The notes under the pieces are model-generated. The model searched no databases and had not been told where the DNA came from. It saw nothing but the letters and a program-made list of their open reading frames with translations. Source: a virus. From it: 61,677 bases of DNA. Position numbers and translations under genes: made by a program. Each line of letters starts with the position of its first letter. Position 1 is the stretch's first letter. Positions 49,006-58,433 of the stretch are shown here, piece by piece. Location of the stretch: positions 1 to 61,677 of the IMG/VR virus record IMGVR_UViG_3300017757_000005. The stretch is one strand, 5' to 3'.

Positions 49006-50487
49006 TTAGAAGTTTAAAAGTTCTTCATCATCGTCATATTTCTGCCCATCATTAATAAAACCAAAAGGTGTAAGTTCCTCTTCGATCTGTTTCATTTGGT
49101 TTTTATACATCTCTTCTCGTAAATTTACATCATTATATTCAGTAAAATACTGGTCAGAGGTAAGCCAACCAAATAACACTAGGCACATAACCAAGTCATC
49201 ATGGTATCCTTCATCGGCAGCATATGTTCCTTTGTTTTCTATAAAGGTACTAATTTCGCCAATAATATCACCATCCCATAATTTAAGTTTGCCTTGCTCT
49301 ATTAATGTTTTAAAGTTTTGGCAACCAATTCTTTTTATTTTTCTATCGGTCTGTACACCATATTGTGATTTACCTGAGCCGAAGCCACCAGTAATTTTTT
49401 GACCCATATTTGTACGAGACACCATAATCATATTCTCGTACTCTAATTCGTTATGTAATATATAAGGTACTTGTTCACTAGAATTTATTTCTACTAATAC
49501 TTGAGCATTATAATATTCTGTACCAACTTTATGTATTATATTTGGATACAGTAAAGGACTAATAGAATTATTCCTATATTTTGCTACAACCTTATATGGT
49601 GTTTCAGTAGTATCTATCACCACGAAAGCACTATAATCTCCACCCACACCTTTAGCAGTATCTGCTATTAAAGTATATGTATGTCCAGGAATCGGCTCTT
49701 CTTGTATATCTAAACCATCTCTTTGTAATACAAATGGTTTTGGTTTCATTTCGCCGATAGCAGTAGCACTTATAAGAGTAGCACTAGATCCTAAGAACTC
49801 ACATAATACTTCTTGATTAAATTTTAATTCGCCAAGTAATGCTCTTTGTTTTTCTGCCCAAGTTTTTGTTCTTCCTGGAATATCAGTATAAGGTATAAAG
49901 AGTGGTTTAAAATCATTCCTGCCTTCTTTTGCAGCTTCCCAGTATCTCCAAAAATGATTATATCCTAGAGGTGTAGAGGAAAGTAATACCTTTGTTTCTT
50001 TACCAGCTGAAATAGTAGGATATACAGAAGTAAAAAATTCTTCAGCTACATTGTTCGGTATAATTGCAGCTTCATCAATATACAACCAGTTTACAGATTT
50101 ACCACGAATCGCCGAACTAGATGTCGCAGCAGTAAATATTTTGGAACCATTTTCTAATTCTATATCCCCTTTGTTCCATACAGCTACACCTTGTTGCATC
50201 CAGTTTGGTAGATACTCATACATTAATTGGTATCTAGATAAAACTTCTCTGGCAGCAGTAGCTTTGTTTGCCATAATGGCAGCAGTTTTATTATCATTAA
50301 ATAATGTAAAGTGTAATATACATGCAGCACTTGTGACAGTTTTACCTTGTTGCCTTCCTTCCATTAGAATCGTCTGACGATTCTTCATAATGTGTTTTAC
50401 TTTTTTTCTTTGGCAAGGGTATAGTTTAAAATCAACAACTCCTTCATCTAGAGATACAATCTTGCAGTAGTTCTCGATAAAGTACAC
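49006..50487 (-). CDS. 17: Terminase large subunit (T4 gp17-like), apparent N-terminal truncation
   Basis: 493 residues from a GTG at 50487. Walker A is EGRQQGKTVTS, Walker B NWLYIDEAAI, the coupling motif LLSSTPLG, and the RNase H-like nuclease has D in IADTAKG and D in DDLVMCLV. The ATPase packs DNA into proheads and the nuclease trims it. The true start seems to be ATG 50595 (GGAGG upstream): 11 codons, a TAA at 50562-50560, then 24 more in-frame codons (KAVGVPVEFTEEQVKEYIKC and so on) that read as natural gp17 N-terminal sequence. The GTG has no ribosome site. Either sequence error, nonsense mutation or readthrough. Confidence 0.9.
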   Translation of the reverse strand: MYFIENYCKIVSLDEGVVDFKLYPCQRKKVKHIMKNRQTILMEGRQQGKTVTSAACILHFTLFNDNKTAAIMANKATAAREVLSRYQLMYEYLPNWMQQGVAVWNKGDIELENGSKIFTAATSSSAIRGKSVNWLYIDEAAIIPNNVAEEFFTSVYPTISAGKETKVLLSSTPLGYNHFWRYWEAAKEGRNDFKPLFIPYTDIPGRTKTWAEKQRALLGELKFNQEVLCEFLGSSATLISATAIGEMKPKPFVLQRDGLDIQEEPIPGHTYTLIADTAKGVGGDYSAFVVIDTTETPYKVVAKYRNNSISPLLYPNIIHKVGTEYYNAQVLVEINSSEQVPYILHNELEYENMIMVSRTNMGQKITGGFGSGKSQYGVQTDRKIKRIGCQNFKTLIEQGKLKLWDGDIIGEISTFIENKGTYAADEGYHDDLVMCLVLFGWLTSDQYFTEYNDVNLREEMYKNQMKQIEEELTPFGFINDGQKYDDDEELLNF

Positions 50488-50559
50488 TGCGTTGCGTTTA
50501 CACTTTATGTACTCTTTTACCTGTTCCTCTGTAAATTCTACAGGAACTCCTACAGCTTT

Positions 50560-50562
50560 TTA
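50560..50562 (-). other. In-frame TAA codon in the 5' part of gp17
   Basis: Codon 12 of the frame starting at ATG 50595 (MATTYYNANQN-stop-KAVGVPV). One base change would turn it into a Leu or Lys codon and give a 529-codon frame. Confidence 0.7.
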
Positions 50563-50616
50563 ATTTTGATTTGCATTATAATAAGTTGTAGCCATTAGTC
50601 CTCCTTGCGGAGATTA

Positions 50617-51516
50617 TTAAACAACAGTAATAGTACCAAGCATGTTGCTTGGGTGAGCAGTACATCTATATTGGTATGTATTTCCTGTTGCAGCATTCAT
50701 TGGGATAGTGAATGTAATAATGTCGTTAGTGGTAGCAAGGTTTCTAGTTGCGTTAGTTGAGCTGATATAATCAGCAGCAGGTGCAGTAGATGTACCGAAC
50801 TCTACGATGTCAAGTGGGTGTGCGTTTCCAGCAATCGTATGTCTGAAACGATAAGTATGTCCTCTATATACAAATAACTGCGGATCGTTTTCGCCAGCAG
50901 ATAAAAGACCTGAACCTTGTACTGTATAGTTAGTACCATCACCAGCTGTAAAGTCAAACTGTTGTAATGATACTGCTTTAATACCTAGTTGAGAAGTAGA
51001 AGAACTTGTTAGCTCAATACCATCTCCTTGAGTAATAGTAATGTCATCATTTACTGAGTTTGAACCAGCTAGTCTTAATTCTTTAGAACCAGCAGTGACA
51101 GATTCTATAGAGGTTGCGTAAGTAGTATTCGTGACTGTATTGTTTACAGTAATATTGTTGGCATCAGTTCTATCAATATTAATACCAGTACCAGATACGA
51201 TATTTACATTATCAGTACTTGCGTCTGAACCAGTTAATCTAATTGAAGCATCAGTACCAGAAGTTTCTGCTGATACACTATAAGTAGTGTTTACATTAGT
51301 ATCGGCTCCAGGCTCAAATGCAGAATTGCTTGAGCTGTATTTTAGAACCTGACCATTAGTAATACCAGATGCTGGAATGGCAATCTGAACAGTGCTTCCA
51401 CCAAGAGCTGTGTATAACTCATTAAAGTTATCTTTAATTTTATCTCCACCATCTCTAAGGGTATCCCCTGTTCCGTCATTGGCTAGAGAACCAATATTTA
51501 AATCTTGTTTTGCCAT
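50617..51516 (-). CDS. Fibre-like structural protein with cupredoxin-like C-terminus
   Basis: 299 residues. N-terminus NIGSLANDGTGDTLRDGGDK is a common start of virion fibre proteins. The middle repeats SIRLTGSDAS and ELRLAGSNSV type beta units. The C-terminal 100 residues read like a blue-copper fold: HTYRFRHTIAG, HPLDIVEF, then YRCTAHPSNMLGTITV, where C285, H288 and M292 fit the C-x2-H-x3-M copper loop and the earlier His the fourth ligand. Copper binding is not proven. Located between gp15 and gp17, in place of T4 gp16. Confidence 0.7.
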   Translation of the reverse strand: MAKQDLNIGSLANDGTGDTLRDGGDKIKDNFNELYTALGGSTVQIAIPASGITNGQVLKYSSSNSAFEPGADTNVNTTYSVSAETSGTDASIRLTGSDASTDNVNIVSGTGINIDRTDANNITVNNTVTNTTYATSIESVTAGSKELRLAGSNSVNDDITITQGDGIELTSSSTSQLGIKAVSLQQFDFTAGDGTNYTVQGSGLLSAGENDPQLFVYRGHTYRFRHTIAGNAHPLDIVEFGTSTAPAADYISSTNATRNLATTNDIITFTIPMNAATGNTYQYRCTAHPSNMLGTITVV

Positions 51517-51528
51517 TTATAATTTCTC

Positions 51529-52281
51529 CTATAAATCTGTTTTTTGAGTTTCATTCCAACCCAAGTCAGTCACTTGTAAATTATTTAGGTCGCCAGTAGC
51601 TTTATGTTGTTCATCTGGGTTGCCTAAATCTACGAATGTAGATGTAATTACATTACCTGTGTCATCAACTCCACCAAATAATAATATTTTTAAAGTAAAG
51701 TTAAATGTCCAAGTCACGAACCTTCTTATTTCGAAAGTTCCATCGTAATCATCTACGAAGCTAGTACTATTTAGTATTATTGGGACATCTGTTTCTGTTT
51801 CTAATTTTGGATCGGTATTTTTAATTTTCATAGTAAATTCAGGTGTAAAAAATGGTAGTATTTGCTCAACTATTTGTAATCCATCTTCTGTAGTCTTTGT
51901 AAGACAGTTTAATTGCATATCCAAGTTAAATGGTACTGGGGCAAATAGTTTTTCCCTTTTACCTGAACCACCTGCAGCAGAAGTCCTATTTATCTTAAGA
52001 GTACCCATACGATTAGTTTTTCTAAGTGGGTCATAAGATATTGCAGCCATTTCAAACGACATACGAGGAAGAGTAGTATATACTTGTTCTTCTAAACTAG
52101 GATCTTGCTCTAATCTTTGTACCCATTTTTCTTTTGGACCATAAGCGATTGGTACTAATATTTTTTGTTGTGCTGTGCCAGCATTATCGAATCTTTCAAA
52201 CTCTACATCTGAAAACATTTTGCCGAAACCAATGATACAGTTTCTTACAGTTTGATGATAGAATGGTGGTTTTCCGAGCAT
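51529..52281 (-). CDS. 15: Tail completion protein (T4 gp15-like)
   Basis: 250 residues matching T4 gp15: FYHQTVRNCIIGFGKMFSDVE, ILVPIAYGPKEKWVQRL, LPRMSFEMAAISYD and QIVEQILPFFTPEF. It caps the tail and joins the neck. Overlaps gp14 (TAATG). Confidence 0.93.
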   Translation of the reverse strand: MLGKPPFYHQTVRNCIIGFGKMFSDVEFERFDNAGTAQQKILVPIAYGPKEKWVQRLEQDPSLEEQVYTTLPRMSFEMAAISYDPLRKTNRMGTLKINRTSAAGGSGKREKLFAPVPFNLDMQLNCLTKTTEDGLQIVEQILPFFTPEFTMKIKNTDPKLETETDVPIILNSTSFVDDYDGTFEIRRFVTWTFNFTLKILLFGGVDDTGNVITSTFVDLGNPDEQHKATGDLNNLQVTDLGWNETQKTDL

Positions 52282-53210
52282 TAAAATTCTCCAAACGGAT
52301 TATTTTCTGACCACGCAACTTTTTCGTTAGTGTCAGGTTGTCTTTCAGTTTCTAGTTCTAAGTTATCAGCGAAGCCACCTTGTTTATCTACATTTAATTT
52401 AATAGTAGCAACTGCGACAGCTTGAGTACCACCTGCTGGTGGAGCAGAAACATCGATTGTAGGAACAGCATTATAACCATCCCCCACATTAGTAAGAGTG
52501 ACACCATTTACTTTACCTGTAGTTCCATCAACAGTACAAGTAGCAGTAGCAGTGACACTAGGAGTACCACCTGAGAAAGTTAGAGTTGGCGGAGTAGTAT
52601 AACCTGCACCGACATTAGTAAATGTTATTGTATCAACAAACATATTCTCTGACCTTGTAGGATCTTGTGAGAAAGTTTTAAGTTCTTCAAACTTATCAAT
52701 ATCGGCAATACCTGTATCAATTTTCTCAGAAGCATATTGAAATAACTCGACTTCCATTTTAAATGTATATAATTTTCCTAGTTGATAAAAGGGGTCTTGG
52801 TGTTGTACGAATTTAATTTCAAATAATCCTTTAGTTAATGGAAAATAAATTAAGTCTCCTTCGTTCGGTCTATTAGGCACAAAGGTATTACCATGTTGCC
52901 CAACTAATTCTTGCCACCTAGATCTTGCTACAACTAGAGTAGCAGACATCTCATTAAACAATCCAAACTTTTGTATAAATGGACCTTGCCCACCTAAGTT
53001 ATCTACATTCTCGAAATACATTTCGATAGGAAATGCTTGCTCAAATTTAGATAATGGATCTTCGCCTAAGATTTCATCTTTAGCTACTTGAGTTCTAGGG
53101 ATATAGAAAACATTCTGACCATAAATTTTTAAAGACTCAATAATTAAAGACTCTATTAAATTCTGTTCAGACGCTACTCCTTGAGATATGTAAGTATTTC
53201 TTCCAGCCAT
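52281..53210 (-). CDS. 14: Neck protein (T4 gp14-like) with inserted GYTxPP repeats
   Basis: 309 residues. The first 180 (FYIPRTQVAKDEILGEDPLSKF, FEIKFVQHQDPFYQLGKLY) and the last 40 (ending NPFGEF) match gp14. Between them, about 195-270, sit two repeats of the type VGAGYTTPPTLTFSGG / VGDGYNAVPTIDVSAP, the same module found four times in the 677-aa fibre protein at 54202. It connects head and tail. Confidence 0.9.
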   Translation of the reverse strand: MAGRNTYISQGVASEQNLIESLIIESLKIYGQNVFYIPRTQVAKDEILGEDPLSKFEQAFPIEMYFENVDNLGGQGPFIQKFGLFNEMSATLVVARSRWQELVGQHGNTFVPNRPNEGDLIYFPLTKGLFEIKFVQHQDPFYQLGKLYTFKMEVELFQYASEKIDTGIADIDKFEELKTFSQDPTRSENMFVDTITFTNVGAGYTTPPTLTFSGGTPSVTATATCTVDGTTGKVNGVTLTNVGDGYNAVPTIDVSAPPAGGTQAVAVATIKLNVDKQGGFADNLELETERQPDTNEKVAWSENNPFGEF

Positions 53211-53213
53211 TTA

Positions 53214-54185
53214 TTACCCTGTAAAGAACTCTAGTGGTGCACCTTTTCCTATGAGTTCGTCTTCTAGTTGTTGTAGTTCGTTCATGGCTTCGTTATATAT
53301 ACCATCGCCATCCATTGAAACACCTCCAGGTAAAACTAGTCCCGAAAACTTTTTAAGATTAAGTCCCCACTGTTTCTTAAACAGAGCAGCAGTATATTTT
53401 TTCAACCATGGTTCGCCAAATACTTTTGGATATTCTGTACCACTTAATGCTTTATAAACATCGACCATCACAGAGTCTCCGATTTTTACATCGCTTCGGA
53501 AGTCAACATCTAGAAATAGTTTATTTTGCATTCTGTTAAAACGATACAAAGTTTTACCATTTAACATTAAATCAAGTAAACTTAAATGACCCATAACAGT
53601 AGTGTAGTAAACAATACTTGTAGAGGTCAAGTCGTATAAATCATTTAATCTTAATTGATATTGTAAGTCGAATATATTTCTAGAATCTGTAGTATTAGAA
53701 AAAACTGTAAAAACTTTATTTACACCAAATATCTCATCAGTGACTGGAATAAATCCATTTTCGCAGTCTCCTCTAGTAATAGTTGATATAATTGCTGTAG
53801 CACCAGATTGGTCACCAGTAATAGTTTCGCCACCCTGAAATTTTACTTGGTCTGGTCCAGGATTAATTAATACTTGATAGAATATATCAGAACCAGTTGA
53901 ACTTTTATGTACAACTGCTTTAGCACCTGTGGTTCCACCAGTAATAGTTTCCCCTCCAGTAAAATTTCCTGCGACAGCAGCAGTAAGTGTTAGTTTGGTG
54001 CCAACTATTACATGTTGGAAATATGCTCGTTCAGTACCATTCCAATGATTAATATTAAAATATTCTATCGCTTCGTCTAAGCGATCTTCTAACTGTTCGT
54101 CAGCTACATTTATTTCAATCACTGGCGATCCTAGACTTCGCAATGCGTAATCTTTTAATTGGTCTCTTGTTGCTGGATTTGCCAT
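53214..54185 (-). CDS. 13: Neck protein (T4 gp13-like) with inserted GGETITG repeats
   Basis: 323 residues. LKDYALRSLGSPVIEINVAD, AIEYFNINHWNG and the C-terminal half (YYTTVMGHLSLLDLMLNGK, WGLNLKKFSG) are conserved gp13. An insert at about 73-135 holds two copies of the type FTGGETITGGTTGAKA / FQGGETITGDQSGATA, not in T4. It lies 3 nt before gp14. Confidence 0.9.
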   Translation of the reverse strand: MANPATRDQLKDYALRSLGSPVIEINVADEQLEDRLDEAIEYFNINHWNGTERAYFQHVIVGTKLTLTAAVAGNFTGGETITGGTTGAKAVVHKSSTGSDIFYQVLINPGPDQVKFQGGETITGDQSGATAIISTITRGDCENGFIPVTDEIFGVNKVFTVFSNTTDSRNIFDLQYQLRLNDLYDLTSTSIVYYTTVMGHLSLLDLMLNGKTLYRFNRMQNKLFLDVDFRSDVKIGDSVMVDVYKALSGTEYPKVFGEPWLKKYTAALFKKQWGLNLKKFSGLVLPGGVSMDGDGIYNEAMNELQQLEDELIGKGAPLEFFTG

Positions 54186-54190
54186 AGTAC

Positions 54191-54197
54191 TATTTAG
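54191..54197 (-). promoter_or_regulatory. CTAAATA motif next to gp13 start
   Basis: It ends 5 nt before the gp13 ATG, in the 16-nt gap after the 677-aa gene. If functional, the transcript would be essentially leaderless. Confidence 0.35.
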
Positions 54198-54201
54198 TTC
54201 C

Positions 54202-56235
54202 TTATGATCCCCCTAGTGCGATAGACATTGCTATTGAAAATGGTTCCATAGCAAATTTCTTGTCTAATGCTGAGTTATAACTACTTAGAACAGGAGTTAA
54301 AACAGCAGTCGTACCACTAGAAATCTTTGTTAATGATGCTGTACCACCCATACCAGAGTGTGTTTCACAATAAGGGTATAGTGTAGTCGGTGTGTTAGCA
54401 TCTACCACCAGTACCATTTTAGCACCTGTCGTGCCTTGTGTACCAGTATAAGTCACACCTGATGTTAATTTTGTACCACCACCATGAATACCATCTTGAG
54501 TTGAACTCAAAGCAAATAAGTGCCCAGAGTGTGTAGCTGATGATAAGTCAAAGGTATAAGTTTGACCTTGTATAATATCCAATTGTTGGTTTATGCCACC
54601 TGATAATGTGTAGTAATTATTTCCTGTACTATAATCATTATATACAGTTGTATTAAATGTAATATCTTTATTTGGACTATCTACAGTTATAGTAGGAACA
54701 GTTGTATATCCCCCACCAGCATCGGTTATTACCACAGTTAATACTTTTCCAGTATTTACATCAATAGTAGCATACGCTCCTGCTATACTTCCACCATTAG
54801 TTGCTGGCGAAACTGTAGTATTAGCAGTTGCCTGAACAGCACCTCCTCCAGCATTCGGTGTTGCAGCAATCGTGATATTTGGTGCAGTCGGATAACCTGA
54901 CCCACCATTATTAATTGTAACACCACTTACAGCGAATGTATTATTTCCAGTGCCATCATCAACCATTACAGCTGTTCCTGTTGCTTGAACTCCAGGAGTC
55001 GTACTTGGTGCATCTATCGTGACTGCTGGTGGACCAGTATATCCACCACCAGCATTAGTCATAGTGACAACATCTACACCTGAAGTGTTTGGTAATGGGA
55101 ATGACAAGTTTGGTTGTTCTAAATAACCAGCACCATCGTTATTTACTGTGACTGACGATATAGAGTTAGATACTCCTGGATTCATCATTAATGATGAACC
55201 CTGTTTCATAATTTTAGCGTCGTCTAGGAATATAGTATCGCCACCAACATATAAGTTTCTCCATTTTTTAGTAGAGGATCCTAGATCGTAAGTATCATCA
55301 ACTGATGGTAATACATGTTCTCCTATCGCAGAAAATGATGCAGTAGCTGGAGCGAATGATAAGTTTCCTGCTCCATCAGATTGTAATGCACCTGCAGCAT
55401 CTGTGACATTTAATTCAGTAGGAGTAATAGAGTTGGCAGCAATATCGGTAGTAAGTTGAACTGCACCCTGACCATCAAATGAAACTGCTGAAGCAGTGAC
55501 ATCTCCAGTCAAACTAAAATTTTGAGCACTAGCCAAAGCTGTAGCAGTGGCAGCATTACCTGTAGCACTTGCAGCAACTACATTTAAATTATCAACAAAA
55601 GTTTTTGTGACTCGTGCATCTATTGCACTATTTGCTAATGTATTGCTAAAGTATTTGTTGGTAGATCCTTCTGATAAATTATCAGTATCAAAAGGCGAAA
55701 GTGTGACAGCAGGTGTAAATGAGTTTGCGTTGTCATCGTAAGTCCAAGAAAGACCTGTACCATTTTGAACTAGAGCTGATATTCTATCATCAACTCGTTC
55801 ATTAGAGTAGTAAAGATTAGTAGATCCTTCACCAATATTATCTGAGTCTAATGTTAGTGTACCACCTAATGATAATGACTGTGAGTTTATAGTCACACCT
55901 GAATTAGCAAGCATGGCATTCGTGACACCACTTGCTTTTACTTGTACTGTATTTCCTGATATTTGTAGAGAAGAATCGTCTACATTAATTGCTAGATTTG
56001 CTGAACCAGAAGTAGAGCCACCTGTTAAACCTGAACCAGTTGCAGTAAGAACTTCGGTAATATCTCCTGAAGCACCACCTGCTACAACATTCGCAACTTC
56101 TACTACACCACCTGAAGCACGAACATAAATCTTTTTATCTTGGGTATTTACTGCAATTTCGCCGACAGCTAAATCAGAAGTGCTTGGAACACTTGATGCG
56201 ACTTCAGATCTTTTTACTTTTATTACAGTGGACAT
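54202..56235 (-). CDS. 677-aa fibre-like structural protein
   Basis: N-terminus KVKRSEVASSVPSTSDLAVG and EIAVNTQDKKIYVRASGG is the standard start of marine phage fibre proteins. SLTLDSDNIGEGSTNLYYSN units (about 130-215) are shared with the 611-aa protein at 56286. Four GGGYTxPP modules (about 360-520, such as NAGGGYTGPPAVTIDAP) follow. A cupredoxin-like segment ends in YPYCETHSGMGG. The C-terminus is hydrophobic (FSIAMSIALGG). Likely a whisker, fibre or baseplate attachment. AGGAATGG precedes the ATG; an AT hairpin (GTTATAA/TTATAAC) lies in the 50-nt gap upstream. Confidence 0.7.
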   Translation of the reverse strand: MSTVIKVKRSEVASSVPSTSDLAVGEIAVNTQDKKIYVRASGGVVEVANVVAGGASGDITEVLTATGSGLTGGSTSGSANLAINVDDSSLQISGNTVQVKASGVTNAMLANSGVTINSQSLSLGGTLTLDSDNIGEGSTNLYYSNERVDDRISALVQNGTGLSWTYDDNANSFTPAVTLSPFDTDNLSEGSTNKYFSNTLANSAIDARVTKTFVDNLNVVAASATGNAATATALASAQNFSLTGDVTASAVSFDGQGAVQLTTDIAANSITPTELNVTDAAGALQSDGAGNLSFAPATASFSAIGEHVLPSVDDTYDLGSSTKKWRNLYVGGDTIFLDDAKIMKQGSSLMMNPGVSNSISSVTVNNDGAGYLEQPNLSFPLPNTSGVDVVTMTNAGGGYTGPPAVTIDAPSTTPGVQATGTAVMVDDGTGNNTFAVSGVTINNGGSGYPTAPNITIAATPNAGGGAVQATANTTVSPATNGGSIAGAYATIDVNTGKVLTVVITDAGGGYTTVPTITVDSPNKDITFNTTVYNDYSTGNNYYTLSGGINQQLDIIQGQTYTFDLSSATHSGHLFALSSTQDGIHGGGTKLTSGVTYTGTQGTTGAKMVLVVDANTPTTLYPYCETHSGMGGTASLTKISSGTTAVLTPVLSSYNSALDKKFAMEPFSIAMSIALGGS

Positions 56236-56285
56236 AAACCATTCCTAAATTAAATTAGTTATAAAAAAACTATTTCTTATAACTT

Positions 56286-58121
56286 TTAGTATGTTCCGCC
56301 ATCAACACCAGTTATTGCTACTGCTCCACTTGTGACTGTAAAGTTTGCTGAAGCGAAAGATGCTATACCTTTCACCGATGCTGTTGCGTCAAGACCTGCT
56401 AGAACACCTGTACTATTATTATATGTTAAACCAGTTGAAGATGTCACACTTAGTGCACCTCTTGCTCTGGTATTAGTAAAGTATTCGTTTGTAGATCCTT
56501 CGCCTATGTCGTCTGAATCTAGTGTTAAAGAAGCACCTAATGCGAGCGAATTACTATTAATTGTGACACTTGAGTTTGATAATTTCGCATTGGTAATACT
56601 TCCTGCTAACATAGCATTGGTAACACCTAATGCTTTCACTCTAGCAGTATCAGCATTTATTTCTATTGAACTATTATCTACATTTAAAGATAATGAGTTT
56701 CCTGTTTTTGCTAAACCATCACCAGCACTAATTTGCCCAGCACCTGAAAACTGCTCAAAGTTAATAGCAGTCGTACCTAGTGTGACAGCTCCATCAGTTG
56801 ATAGTACATAACCATTATCTGCGTTAGCAGTTCCTTCTTCAACGAAAGCGAATGCACCAGCAACTAATTCTGAAGCAGCATCTGCGTCAGGAGTTCTGGT
56901 TAAAACGAAAGCAGCAGATCCTGAACCAGTAGCTGTGACTTTATAAAAACCATTTTGAGCAGCAGTACTTTGGTCTTTAACTAATACTCTATCGTTTACT
57001 GAAACTGTGACACCATCAACTGATAATGCGAAGTTAGAGTTTGCTGTTAATGTACCTGCTCCATTATTATAAGTTGCAGCAAGGTTGCCAGTAGTAGCCA
57101 CTTTAACAGGCGACTTAACTGATAAACCTGAAGTGACCGAATCAACATATGATTTATTTACTAGCGATTGACTTGAGAAACCTGCTCTAGCTTCGTATGA
57201 AGCTGGAACAACAACAGTACCAGTACCATTTGGCGATAGTTCTAAATTTCCATTTGTATCTGTTGTAGAAATAGCATTAGCATCTAATGTCATATTATCT
57301 ACATCTAAACTTGTTAATCCATTTATATCTGTTCTTGAACCACCTAGTGCTACTGCGTCAGATCCGATTGTGACTGAGTTATTAGCTAGTGATACAGCAC
57401 CACTTGATACACTAAAGTCTCCACCGAAAGAAGCAATACCTTTATTAGAAGAGGTAGCATCTTCTGCTGAAATAGTTAGAGTATCAGTTGAACCAACTAC
57501 TGCATCAATACCTTCACCAGCTGTGACAGTTAATGTGTTGCCACCTGCGATAGTTTCTGAATTAGATCCATCAGTTAGTGTAAATGAAGTTGATATTGAG
57601 CCAGTACTTGCAGCAGTAATACGACCCTTAGCATCAACAGTAATAATTGGGATAGCAGTTGTACTACCATAAGATCCTGCGGAGACTCCTGTAGCATCTA
57701 AGGCAGTAGTAATTGTAACATCACCTGAACCATCAACACCTGAAGCAGAACCATCTACATCGCCATCGATAGTTATAGTTCTTCCAGTAGTCCAAGCTGC
57801 AGCAGAAGTTGCTGATGTAGCATTACCACTTAGTGTAGCAGTAATAGTTCCTGCTGAGAAGTTTCCACTTCCATTTCGTTTTACAATCGTACTTGCTGTA
57901 TTAGCAGTCGTTGCTGCATCTACTTCATCTGTAAAATATTTACCACCTATTACGAAGTGGTTTGCTGCATTACCTGCAGTTTCTGTACCGAATCCAACAT
58001 ATAGTCTATCACCACCATTGGATCCATTATCGGTAAGACCTGAATATGCGAGTTCTCCTGCACCAAGTGTGGTGGGATTACCCGAAGTCGCCGATCTTTT
58101 TATTCTAACAATTGCTGCCAT
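56286..58121 (-). CDS. 611-aa fibre-like structural protein
   Basis: N-terminus VRIKRSATSGNPTTLGAGEL then LAYSGLTDNGSNGGDRLYVG marks it as a fibre/structural protein. Repeated Ala/Thr/Ser-rich units follow. The segment KSPVKVATTGNLAATY to FVLTRTPDADAASELVAGAF (about 330-430) is a domain widespread in marine phage fibres. It ends with LTLDSDDIGEGSTNEYFTN and VTSGAVAITGVDGGTY. Related in part to the 677-aa protein, so probably paralogous. Confidence 0.7.
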   Translation of the reverse strand: MAAIVRIKRSATSGNPTTLGAGELAYSGLTDNGSNGGDRLYVGFGTETAGNAANHFVIGGKYFTDEVDAATTANTASTIVKRNGSGNFSAGTITATLSGNATSATSAAAWTTGRTITIDGDVDGSASGVDGSGDVTITTALDATGVSAGSYGSTTAIPIITVDAKGRITAASTGSISTSFTLTDGSNSETIAGGNTLTVTAGEGIDAVVGSTDTLTISAEDATSSNKGIASFGGDFSVSSGAVSLANNSVTIGSDAVALGGSRTDINGLTSLDVDNMTLDANAISTTDTNGNLELSPNGTGTVVVPASYEARAGFSSQSLVNKSYVDSVTSGLSVKSPVKVATTGNLAATYNNGAGTLTANSNFALSVDGVTVSVNDRVLVKDQSTAAQNGFYKVTATGSGSAAFVLTRTPDADAASELVAGAFAFVEEGTANADNGYVLSTDGAVTLGTTAINFEQFSGAGQISAGDGLAKTGNSLSLNVDNSSIEINADTARVKALGVTNAMLAGSITNAKLSNSSVTINSNSLALGASLTLDSDDIGEGSTNEYFTNTRARGALSVTSSTGLTYNNSTGVLAGLDATASVKGIASFASANFTVTSGAVAITGVDGGTY

Positions 58122-58133
58122 CTTTGTCTCCTA

Positions 58134-58433
58134 TTAAAATTCTCCTGAATCGAGCTGTTGACCCTCGTTCATTAATTTTGTGACCTGCCATTGGGAGGTC
58201 GCTGTTTTATATACTAAGATAGATCCATTTTGTAAACCATCAGTTGTAGCATCTACATTTTGACCCTGCTCTAAATTTACAGCAGTACCACTTGTTCCAG
58301 CAACACCTACAGATGATACAGTAGCCGATTGACTTGTACCAGTAGTAATAGTAGTTGTAGTCTGTGTACCTGTACTTGGAACTGTAGGATTAGTTCCTTC
58401 TTGCGTTGCTATCGTACTTTTTACATCAGGCAT
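58134..58433 (-). CDS. Unknown 99-aa structural protein
   Basis: Ser/Thr-rich linker (TVPSTGTQTTTTITTGTSQS) plus a short end domain QNGSILVYKTATSQWQVTKL that resembles the GQVLKY-type segment of fibre N-termini. 1-nt overlap with the gene above. Probably a small fibre or baseplate adaptor. Confidence 0.6.
   Translation of the reverse strand: MPDVKSTIATQEGTNPTVPSTGTQTTTTITTGTSQSATVSSVGVAGTSGTAVNLEQGQNVDATTDGLQNGSILVYKTATSQWQVTKLMNEGQQLDSGEF

Noticed and set aside
50560-50562. Genome-wide stop-codon recoding to explain the gp17 TAA
   Set aside because: Most other genes here end in TAA at normal lengths, so TAA is a working stop.
56332-56811. 159-aa plus-strand frame
   Set aside because: Opposite strand of the 611-aa fibre gene with its Ala/Thr-rich repeats; no homology cue and no start signal.
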